DNA from: Bacillota bacterium
GTDB taxonomy: Bacteria; Bacillota; Clostridia; Lachnospirales; Lachnospiraceae
Reading direction: 5' to 3'
DNA length: 5,905 bases
Assembly: GCA_023435505.1 (NCBI GenBank)
Contig: JAEYRR010000067.1
Coordinates: forward strand, 1-5,905
The position numbers were made by a program, and so were the translations under genes. The notes beneath the pieces are model-generated. The model had not been told where the DNA came from. It made no database searches and was given only the letters and a program-made list of their open reading frames with translations. Shown here piece by piece: positions 1 through 4,947 of the stretch. The stretch's first letter is position 1; the number at the start of each line of letters is the position of its first letter.

Positions 1-624
1 GTGGAAGGCTATCAGCGGGCATTTAATCGGGAGTTTGGCTGTAATCCCAGTGAATATCTGAGGAATCCTATACCTTTATATTTGTTTATTCCTTATGGGG
101 TCAAATATCAGGAGGTAAGAAAGGAGATCAAAGAGATGAAGAATGTAAAAAATGTATTTGTACAGAAAATCCATAAACCAGAACGGAAAGTATTGATTAA
201 ACGAGGAATTTCTGCAACCGATTATTTTGAGTACTGTGAGGAGGTTGGCTGCGATATATGGGGGCTGCTTACCAGTATGCAGAGCATCAGCGGGGAACCG
301 GTTTGTTTATGGTTGCCAAGACCGTATAGAAAACCTAATACCTCTGAGTATGTTCAGGGTGTAGAGGTATCTCTTGATTATGATGGTGAGATACCTGAAG
401 GCTTTGATGTAATTGAATTGCCGGCAACGGACTATATGGTATTTCAGGGGGAATCGTTCTTAGAGGAAGAGTACTGTCAGGCCATTGATGAGGTGCAGGA
501 ATCCATAAATCGCAATGATCCTACTATATGGGGATATGAATGGGATACAAGTCAGCCGCAGATTCAGTTAGAGCCGATTGGGAAGCGTGGATATATTGAG
601 ATGAAGGCAGTCAAGAAAAAATAG
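1..624 (+). CDS. AraC-family transcriptional regulator with GyrI-like effector-binding domain, C-terminal part (5' truncated)
   Basis: The reading frame is open from base 1, so the gene starts upstream of the window and the GTG at base 1 is probably an internal Val codon. The first ~25 residues (GYQRAFNREFGCNPSEYLRN) match the end of the second helix-turn-helix of AraC/XylS regulators, where the F-x-R-x-F-x-x-x-x-G-x-x-P-x-x-Y pattern is diagnostic. From about residue 45 to 203 the protein resembles the GyrI-like/AraC effector-binding domain found in Rob- and BmrR-type regulators. In that family the domain binds small hydrophobic or cationic ligands. Visible pieces are the first strand (VFVQKIHKPERKVL), the central GVEV strand and the closing GYIEMKAV strand. 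It should be a cytoplasmic DNA-binding activator or repressor; its target is unknown. It ends 8 bases before the next inverted repeat, with no terminator in between. Nothing ties it functionally to the arsR-like operon. The family call is confident; the ligand cannot be named. Confidence 0.88.
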   Translation: MEGYQRAFNREFGCNPSEYLRNPIPLYLFIPYGVKYQEVRKEIKEMKNVKNVFVQKIHKPERKVLIKRGISATDYFEYCEEVGCDIWGLLTSMQSISGEPVCLWLPRPYRKPNTSEYVQGVEVSLDYDGEIPEGFDVIELPATDYMVFQGESFLEEEYCQAIDEVQESINRNDPTIWGYEWDTSQPQIQLEPIGKRGYIEMKAVKKK

Positions 625-631
625 GTAAAAT

Positions 632-687
632 ACATTGACATTTATCTATGTGATGCATATAATGGTCACATAGATAATTATCAATGT
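632..687. promoter_or_regulatory. Long inverted repeat, probable ArsR-family operator
   Basis: The left arm (632-653) and right arm (666-687) are 22 bases each and complementary at 20 of 22 positions, around a 12-base spacer. The inner 12 bases, TTATCTATGTGA against TCACATAGATAA, are perfect, and the outer 7 bases (ACATTGA / TCAATGT) are also perfect. The element covers the promoter and ends 11 bases before the arsR-like start codon. ArsR/SmtB repressors are known to bind AT-rich dyads over their own promoters. Assigning this dyad to the product of 699-998 is inference from position. The arm spacing is wider than a minimal 12-2-12 ArsR site, so two dimers may bind. Confidence 0.8.
635..663 (+). 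promoter_or_regulatory. Consensus sigma-70/sigma-A promoter of the arsR-like operon
   Basis: The -35 box TTGACA (635-640) and -10 box TATAAT (658-663) are both perfect consensus and are separated by exactly 17 bases. The predicted start of transcription is about 670, giving a leader of roughly 29 nt before the ATG at 699. The -35 box sits in the left arm and the -10 box in the spacer of the inverted repeat at 632-687. A protein bound there would therefore block RNA polymerase. A perfect promoter combined with an operator is typical of a tightly repressed, strongly inducible operon. Confidence 0.85.
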
Positions 688-698
688 GAGGTGAAACT

Positions 699-998
699 AT
701 GAGTGAGATGGATGTCGCACTTATTTGTAAAGCATTAGGAGAAGCTAATCGGTTAAAAATTGTAAAAATGCTGTCTGAAGGGGAAAAGTGTGGTTGCGTG
801 CTATTAGAAGCCTTTGATATTACACAGCCTACCCTTTCTCATCATATGAAGATACTGACGGAATGCGGTCTAGTAGAAGCACGAAAGGAAGGAAAGTGGT
901 CTCATTATTCCTTAAACTGTGAAATCCTGACTGTATTCCGTAATTTTATTGGGGATTTAAAATGTAATAAGACGGAAGGAGACTGCTGCCAAGTATGA
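699..998 (+). CDS. ArsR/SmtB-family metal(loid)-responsive repressor
   Basis: This 99-residue protein is the usual size for an ArsR/SmtB winged-helix repressor, a homodimer that leaves DNA when it binds a metal ion or metalloid. The N-terminal helix carries KALGEANRLKIVKML (11-25), the typical 'LadptRl.IL..L' start of the family. The sensing region has Cys31-Gly-Cys33, at the place of the Cys-Val-Cys of E. coli ArsR (ELCVCDL). The recognition helix is at about 42-53 (TQPTLSHHMKIL), and the wing is EARKEGKWSHYSL (60-72). The third Cys of E. coli ArsR (Cys37) is missing, but the C-terminus adds Cys89 and a Cys96-Cys97 pair that could supply further ligands. GAGGTGA at 688-694 is the ribosome binding site. 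The stop overlaps the next start (ATGA), so the permease is translationally coupled. It most likely represses its own operon through the dyad upstream. As(III), Sb(III), an organoarsenical or another soft metal are all possible inducers. Confidence 0.93.
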   Translation: MSEMDVALICKALGEANRLKIVKMLSEGEKCGCVLLEAFDITQPTLSHHMKILTECGLVEARKEGKWSHYSLNCEILTVFRNFIGDLKCNKTEGDCCQV

Positions 999-1993
999 TA
1001 GGAGAATTTATACAGGATCAGATTCTTGGGATGAAGTGGCTTAATCATCTAATTGGAGCAGGACTTGAAAAGCTAGGGCTTAATCTATCCGGGAGACTTG
1101 GTGGAAGTATCCAATTTTTTCTTTACGATGTTATTAAGATTACGATACTTTTATGTACCCTGATTTTTTTAATCTCTTATATTCAAAGCTATTTTCCTCC
1201 AGAGCGTAGTAAAAAAATACTGGGAAGATTTCACGGAATTGGAGCTAATACCATAGCAGCGCTTTTAGGAACGGTGACTCCGTTCTGTTCCTGTTCCTCG
1301 ATTCCCTTATTTATGGGATTTACAAGTGCCGGACTGCCGCTTGGAGTAACCTTTTCCTTTCTTATATCCTCTCCAATGGTGGATCTTGGTAGCTTAGTAT
1401 TATTAATGAGTATCTTTGGGACCAGGGTGGCGGTGGCCTATGTAGTGGTAGGTCTTATTATAGCGATCATAGGAGGAACCATCATTGAAAAGCTGCATAT
1501 GGAAGCCTATGTGGAGGACTTTATACGTAATGCCAAGAATGTTGAGGCTCAGGAAATAGAGACAACTAAAAGGGATCGATTGGTTTATGCCAAAGACCAG
1601 ATGTTAGGTACGTTTAAAAAGGTATTTCCTTTTATATTAATTGGGGTATTTATTGGAGCCTGGATTCATAATTGGATACCGGAAGGTGTATTTGAATATG
1701 TTCTAGGAAGCAATAATCCATTTGGAGTTGTACTGGCTACTATAGTCGGTGTACCGATGTATGGAGATATCTTTGGTACAATTCCGATCGCAGAAGCGCT
1801 TCTTTTAAAAGGTGCTCAGTTGGGAACTATTCTGAGTTTTATGATGGCGGTTACCACCCTGTCACTGCCTTCTATGATTCTTTTATTAAAAGCAGTTAAA
1901 CCAAAACTTTTGGGTACTTTTATTGCAATCTGTGTAGTAGGAATCATAATTGTAGGATATATCTTTAATATACTGCAACATGTGTTAATATAG
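995..1993 (+). CDS. UPF0718/ArsP_1-family permease (YraQ-like)
   Basis: This 332-residue integral membrane protein fits the UPF0718/ArsP_1 (DUF318) permease family in length and pattern. I see about eight hydrophobic segments: roughly 43-63, 84-104, 113-137, 144-163, 209-226, 243-262, 274-298 and 305-326. The family signature TPFCSCSSIPLF lies at 95-106 with Cys98 and Cys100, followed by GLPLGVTFSFLISSP. A second-half counterpart, GVPMYGDIFGTIPIAEALL, is at 252-270. The charged linker around 165-205 separates the two halves and is probably cytoplasmic. ArsP members studied in other bacteria export trivalent organoarsenicals, while many relatives have no known substrate. Here the pairing with an ArsR regulator and a CxxC protein supports efflux of a thiol-reactive metal(loid), which is inference. 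The start overlaps the arsR-like stop by 4 bases (ATGA), with AAGGAG at 976-981. Cysteines in the permeation motif suggest transient substrate coordination. It is not an ArsB/Acr3 pump. Confidence 0.92.
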   Translation: MIGEFIQDQILGMKWLNHLIGAGLEKLGLNLSGRLGGSIQFFLYDVIKITILLCTLIFLISYIQSYFPPERSKKILGRFHGIGANTIAALLGTVTPFCSCSSIPLFMGFTSAGLPLGVTFSFLISSPMVDLGSLVLLMSIFGTRVAVAYVVVGLIIAIIGGTIIEKLHMEAYVEDFIRNAKNVEAQEIETTKRDRLVYAKDQMLGTFKKVFPFILIGVFIGAWIHNWIPEGVFEYVLGSNNPFGVVLATIVGVPMYGDIFGTIPIAEALLLKGAQLGTILSFMMAVTTLSLPSMILLLKAVKPKLLGTFIAICVVGIIIVGYIFNILQHVLI

Positions 1994-2005
1994 GGAGGTT
2001 ATAAG

Positions 2006-2248
2006 ATGAGTAAGATTTTGTCAGTAAAAATATTAGGTGGAGGCTGTGCCAAATGCAATGCCCTTGAGGCAGCCACGAAAGAAGCTTTAACAGAACTAGG
2101 AGTAGAGGTATCTATAGAACATGTGACCGACTTTGGAGTGATTGCTGAGTATGGAGTAATGAGTACACCGGCGTTAGTAGTCAATGAAAAGGTAATTTCC
2201 TATGGTAAGGTATTAAACAGAAAGCAAATTGTAAAACTACTAAAATAG
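2006..2248 (+). CDS. Small CxxC thioredoxin-fold protein (TM0996/MTH895-like redox-active disulfide protein)
   Basis: This 80-residue cytoplasmic protein has no signal peptide and is about the length of the minimal thioredoxin/glutaredoxin-like family typified by TM0996 and MTH895. The order is strand (ILSVKILGGG), the active-site motif Cys14-Ala-Lys-Cys17, a helix, a second strand (VEVSIEHV), and the cis-proline loop MSTPALVVN at 52-60. It ends with the usual strand-helix VISYGKVLNRKQIVKLL. Start and ribosome binding site are clear: AGGGAGG at 1992-1998, seven bases before the ATG. It lies 12 bases behind the permease, so it belongs to the same transcript. Proteins of this family recur beside UPF0718 permeases and ArsR regulators. 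A plausible role is to reduce the substrate or the permease cysteines, or to hand over a thiol-bound metal(loid). The fold is confident; the partner is inferred. No terminator follows; the next promoter begins 10 bases after the stop. Confidence 0.9.
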   Translation: MSKILSVKILGGGCAKCNALEAATKEALTELGVEVSIEHVTDFGVIAEYGVMSTPALVVNEKVISYGKVLNRKQIVKLLK

Positions 2249-2257
2249 GGCCTTCTA

Positions 2258-2286
2258 TTGACAACAATAAAACAATTGTGTATGAT
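2258..2286 (+). promoter_or_regulatory. Sigma-70/sigma-A promoter driving the B12-riboswitch transcript
   Basis: TTGACA (2258-2263) and TATGAT (2281-2286) are separated by 17 bases, placing the start of transcription near 2293, just ahead of the riboswitch. It lies directly behind the stop of the thioredoxin-like gene (2248). The downstream operon therefore has its own promoter, although read-through from the arsR-like operon cannot be excluded. Two copies of AAACAATTG (2270-2278 and 2290-2298) flank the -10 box. Confidence 0.75.
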
Positions 2287-2300
2287 TATAAACAATTGAA

Positions 2301-2532
2301 TAGTCGGCATAGGTGTCAGGGAAAAGCGGTTGCTTTTGCTCTGGTGAAAAGGGAAACAGGTGTAAATCCTGTACGAACTCGTCACTGTAAGTAGGGAATA
2401 TATCTTCCGTCAGAGAGAATCTGATGAATCACTGGGATACTGGGAAGAGGAAGATATGTTATGATCTATAAGTCAGGAGACCTGCCTAAGGTCGGTACAA
2501 GGAACCAGTTTGGTTTCATGCCACGAGTGAAA
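2301..2532 (+). ncRNA. Cobalamin (B12) riboswitch aptamer
   Basis: The conserved cobalamin-element blocks appear in order: GGTGAAAAGGGAA (2343-2355), AGGTGTAAATCCTG (2358-2371), GTCACTGTAAG (2381-2391), CACTGGG plus TGGGAAG (2430-2447), and the hallmark B12 box AGTCAGGAGACCTGCC (2471-2486). Supporting helices are AAAAGC/GCTTTT (2322-2327 with 2332-2337) and a 9-bp arm ATATCTTCC/GGAAGATAT (2400-2408 with 2449-2457). A P13-like hairpin, TTTCA/TGAAA (2514-2518 with 2528-2532), has the loop sequence ACGAG. That loop can pair with CTCGT at 2378-2382, the L5-L13 kissing contact known to lock the ligand-bound form. It senses adenosylcobalamin or a related corrinoid and should lower expression of 2765 onward when B12 is plentiful. 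The 5' edge is approximate. The terminator at 2590-2621 is the likely expression platform. Confidence 0.95.
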
Positions 2533-2589
2533 TGGTAGTACGTATATAGATATAGTCTAGCGTTGACTTTATCTCTTAGAATGCATGAG

Positions 2590-2621
2590 ACCTCTTACCC
2601 AATGGTAAGAGGTATTTTTTT
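2590..2621 (+). terminator. Rho-independent terminator, riboswitch expression platform
   Basis: A perfect 10-bp stem ACCTCTTACC / GGTAAGAGGT (2590-2599 with 2604-2613) has the tetraloop CAAT and is followed by A and seven T. It lies about 58 bases after the riboswitch kissing hairpin and before the first gene of the operon. It is therefore best read as the switchable terminator that stops transcription when cobalamin is bound. I could not pick out a convincing antiterminator partner by eye. A copy of CTCTTA at 2573-2578 could compete for the 3' arm of the stem. Confidence 0.88.
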
Positions 2622-2672
2622 ATAATGCTCTAAGTTAAAGATACTGAATAATGCTGCTAGAAAACTCATATA

Positions 2673-2737
2673 ACCAAATTAGGAGCGCTTCCTTGTGAAT
2701 CAATGTTCTCTACGGAAGGTACTTATTTGGTATTTTT
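2673..2737 (+). other. Second terminator-like hairpin in the leader of the DUF4430 lipoprotein gene
   Basis: ACCAAAT (2673-2679) pairs perfectly with ATTTGGT (2725-2731). Inside it CTTCC (2688-2692) pairs with GGAAG (2714-2718), with a loop of about 21 bases. ATTTTT follows the outer stem at once. The interior is irregular and the loop large, so it would be a weak terminator. It may instead be a second checkpoint, a processing site or a stability element in the mRNA leader. The rest of 2622-2764 shows nothing recognisable beyond the ribosome binding site of the next gene. Confidence 0.45.
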
Positions 2738-2764
2738 GTAGAAATAATTATGAGGAGAAAAGAA

Positions 2765-3292
2765 ATGAAAAAGAATCTTAAAAAAAGTAGTTTATTAGTA
2801 GTATTACTTATGGTGCTGGTAGTATCCTTATATGGATGCAGTGGAAAGAATGATGTAAACAAACCAACAGCTCCAGTAAGTGCCAGCCCATCTACAGAGG
2901 CAACCAAATTACCAGAGGCAACGAAGACACCAGGCGTGGTTCAGACACCGGTGGTATCTAACCCTGCATCCGAGAATCCATCTGTTATGAAAACTATTAC
3001 CTTGGAAGTAGTAGACAATAAAGGGGAAAGTAAAATTTATAATATTAAATCGGATGCTGGGTCCTTATATGATGCATTACAAACTACAGAAGGCCTTAAA
3101 TTAGAAGGTGCAGTAGGAGATTATGGGTATTACCTGAATGCTGTTAATGGTATTACAGCAGACTATGATAAAGACCAGGCATATTGGGCATTTTATGTTA
3201 ATGGTGAATATGGCCAGACAAGTATAGATACTCAGCCGATTGCTGATGGAGATTCATTTAAATTAGTATATGAGAAAGCAAAGAGCGAATAA
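2765..3292 (+). CDS. DUF4430 (transcobalamin C-terminal-like) lipoprotein, probable corrinoid-binding surface protein
   Basis: I place the start at the ATG at 2765, because AGGAG at 2753-2757 sits seven bases before it. The in-frame ATG at 2750 overlaps this site and has no site of its own. The product is 175 residues. It has a basic N-terminus, a hydrophobic stretch (9-22) and the lipobox Leu-Tyr-Gly-Cys25, so it should be lipid-anchored on the outer face of the membrane. Residues ~28-70 are a Pro/Thr/Ser-rich linker. Residues ~75-172 form one DUF4430 domain, the family related to the beta domain of transcobalamin and intrinsic factor. Recognisable parts are SLYDALQTTEGL, GYYLNAVNG, AYWAFYVNGEYGQ and the closing DGDSFKLVYE. 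It is the first gene behind the B12 riboswitch, so corrinoid capture is the natural role. Direct binding is inference. A weak hairpin follows it, so it may be made in excess over the genes behind. Confidence 0.9.
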   Translation: MKKNLKKSSLLVVLLMVLVVSLYGCSGKNDVNKPTAPVSASPSTEATKLPEATKTPGVVQTPVVSNPASENPSVMKTITLEVVDNKGESKIYNIKSDAGSLYDALQTTEGLKLEGAVGDYGYYLNAVNGITADYDKDQAYWAFYVNGEYGQTSIDTQPIADGDSFKLVYEKAKSE

Positions 3293-3304
3293 TTTTAATA
3301 AGTT

Positions 3305-3334
3305 GGGATTAGATGAATTGGTCTAATCCCTTTT
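3305..3334 (+). terminator. Intergenic hairpin with short T run, probable partial terminator or mRNA stabiliser
   Basis: GGGATTAGA (3305-3313) and TCTAATCCC (3322-3330) form a perfect 9-bp stem with an 8-base loop, followed by only four T and then ATAC. The stem is good but the T tract is short, so read-through into the next gene is likely. It sits between the lipoprotein and the toroid protein, where no new promoter is obvious. A leaky terminator here would give more lipoprotein than membrane components, as is usual for binding-protein/transporter operons. Confidence 0.7.
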
Positions 3335-3369
3335 ATACATTATGTAACTAAGCAAAGAAGGGTATTTTG

Positions 3370-4947
3370 ATGAAAAGATTTTATAAGCTAGTAGTAAGCG
3401 TATTCATACTTTTATATGTCATTCTGCCGTTTGGCAGAGTATATGCATCCGAAGAAGCGACATATTCTGACACAGCGCATCATATTGAGCAGATAATAGA
3501 ATATAAAATAAGAAATGAAAACGTGAGCAGCGTTCAGGAGCTCTTAGATTCTGTTTTTAGTAAAAAACCCGGAAACGGCATAACAGAAACCTATTGCCTT
3601 AGTCTTCGTGGCTATTATAAAGATCTAAATTATTCAGCTTATATCAATAAACTTACACAGTCGCTTAAGGATGAGGAAAATTGGAGCAGTATACAGCCAC
3701 AGGTTATCCAAAAACATGCACTGGTCTATACTGCCTTAAGTAAAGAAAATCCTCTACTATCTTATGCCAAAGAGAATACTTTTGGGGAAAATGGTATTAT
3801 GTCTTATGTGTATGGCTTATTTCTTCTTAAGGCAAATGAAGAGAAGCTTATGTCTCAGGTAGGGGAAGAGCTAGTCCATGGACTACTGTCCTACCAATTA
3901 GAGGATGGGGGCTTTGCCTATTCTGATACTGCAGGGGATGTGGATGTTACCGCATTTGCACTACAGGCTTTGGCACCCTATAAGGGCTCTGACCAGAAGA
4001 TAGATCAATCCATAGAGAAGGCGATACAGTTTTTGTCTGAGTCACAGCTAAGTGATGGGTATTTTGAAAGTTACGGTAATGCCGCTTGTGAAAGTACGGC
4101 ACAGGTTATATTGGCATTATGTGCTTTAGACATTGATTACACGTCTGATAAACGATTCATCAAAAACTCCCATACAGTGAAGGATGGATTATTACAATTT
4201 AAACTTGCTGATGGAAGCTTTGCCCATACTGTTTCAGGAAAGAGTAATGACATGGCAACAGCTCAAAGTCTAAGTGCACTCGTTGCTTTGTATCGCTATG
4301 AGACTGATCAGTGTTTTCTCTATCTATACGGACAGGATGGATATGATACCTATACAGTTATAGGCAATGGGGATAGCGGTATTTCTTATAAATGGATACT
4401 TACTGGAGTAATCCTTTTGCTGACAGTTTTATATGTTAGTATCTTTGGAAGAAAGAATAAAAAAAGACTTATGACATCTATTGCACTTGCAATACTGTTA
4501 TTATTCATCACCTGGTTTATTACGATTGAGTCAGCAGACCACTACTATGGTAAGAAGGATATCAATGACCTTACGAATCCTATTAAAGTCACCATTACAA
4601 TACGATGTGATACTGTGGCAGGGAAAAAAGACTTCATTCCTAAAAACGGAGTACTTTTACCGGCACAAACACTTAGAGTACAGGAAGGGGATACTGTGTT
4701 TGATGTCTTAAAACAAGTGACAGCAGAGCACAAGATTCAGATGGAGTATAAGGATGCTTCCTATATTGAGGGGATTGGCTACCTATATGAACAGGATTTT
4801 GGTGAACTATCTGGATGGATGTATAAGGTAAACGGAAACTTTCAAAGTGTAGGAGCAGGGGAATACGACCTCAGTGAAGAGGATGAAATCGAATGGGTGT
4901 ATACCTGTGATTTGGGAAAGGATGTTGGTGATTATTACGATGAATAG
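3370..4947 (+). CDS. Membrane-anchored alpha/alpha-toroid plus DUF4430 protein, intrinsic factor/transcobalamin-like
   Basis: I start at the ATG at 3370 (AAGGG at 3358-3362, seven bases before), not the TTG just ahead; 525 residues. A signal peptide ends near Ala26 (VYA). Residues ~139-309 hold three squalene-cyclase/prenyltransferase-type repeats: LLSYQLEDGGFAY then DVDVTAFALQAL (172-201), FLSESQLSDGYFES (221-234), and LLQFKLADGSFAHT (274-287). This is the alpha/alpha-toroid fold also used by the alpha domain of intrinsic factor. The DxDD acid motif of squalene-hopene cyclase is DVDV here, so cyclase activity is unlikely. Two membrane helices (341-359, 368-385) with a basic NKKR turn form a hairpin that puts both flanks outside. 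Residues ~404-513 are a DUF4430 domain with GWMYKVNG (482-489) and Cys413/Cys513, a possible disulfide. It overlaps the ECF T gene by 8 bases (ATGAATAG). The likely role is to bind a corrinoid between the toroid and DUF4430 domains and deliver it to the ECF importer. The domain calls are strong; the ligand is inferred. Confidence 0.88.
   Translation: MKRFYKLVVSVFILLYVILPFGRVYASEEATYSDTAHHIEQIIEYKIRNENVSSVQELLDSVFSKKPGNGITETYCLSLRGYYKDLNYSAYINKLTQSLKDEENWSSIQPQVIQKHALVYTALSKENPLLSYAKENTFGENGIMSYVYGLFLLKANEEKLMSQVGEELVHGLLSYQLEDGGFAYSDTAGDVDVTAFALQALAPYKGSDQKIDQSIEKAIQFLSESQLSDGYFESYGNAACESTAQVILALCALDIDYTSDKRFIKNSHTVKDGLLQFKLADGSFAHTVSGKSNDMATAQSLSALVALYRYETDQCFLYLYGQDGYDTYTVIGNGDSGISYKWILTGVILLLTVLYVSIFGRKNKKRLMTSIALAILLLFITWFITIESADHYYGKKDINDLTNPIKVTITIRCDTVAGKKDFIPKNGVLLPAQTLRVQEGDTVFDVLKQVTAEHKIQMEYKDASYIEGIGYLYEQDFGELSGWMYKVNGNFQSVGAGEYDLSEEDEIEWVYTCDLGKDVGDYYDE

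Noticed and set aside
995..1993. Calling the permease ArsB or Acr3 and naming the operon an arsenite operon
   Set aside because: The TPFCSCSS motif and the helix pattern belong to UPF0718/ArsP_1, not to ArsB or Acr3, and no arsenate reductase is present.
1999..2184. Minus-strand open frame of 61 codons over the thioredoxin-like gene
   Set aside because: It is the antisense of a well-supported gene, with no ribosome site and no recognisable protein pattern.
2200..2385. Minus-strand open frame of 61 codons over the promoter and riboswitch start
   Set aside because: It overlaps the cobalamin riboswitch, whose conserved blocks explain the sequence, and it has no coding signal.
2750..2764. Earlier ATG for the DUF4430 lipoprotein
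   Set aside because: This ATG overlaps the AGGAG that serves the ATG at 2765 and has no ribosome site of its own.
2710..2907. Minus-strand open frame of 65 codons opposite the lipoprotein start
   Set aside because: It is antisense to the signal peptide and low-complexity linker and has no ribosome site or family resemblance.
3880..4300. Squalene-hopene cyclase or prenyltransferase enzyme
   Set aside because: Only a few toroid repeats are present and the catalytic DxDD motif is DVDV. The protein is exported and sits in a B12 transporter operon, so a binding role is more likely than catalysis.
4481..4733. Open frames of 76 codons (+) and 62 codons (-) inside the toroid/DUF4430 gene
   Set aside because: Both are out-of-frame shadows of a conserved domain in a clearly coding frame.
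4874..4939. Upstream extension of the EcfT reading frame to an earlier ATG
   Set aside because: The 22 extra residues overlap the conserved end of the DUF4430 domain, lack a ribosome site and do not resemble an EcfT N-terminus. The ATG at 4940 fits the stop-start overlap.
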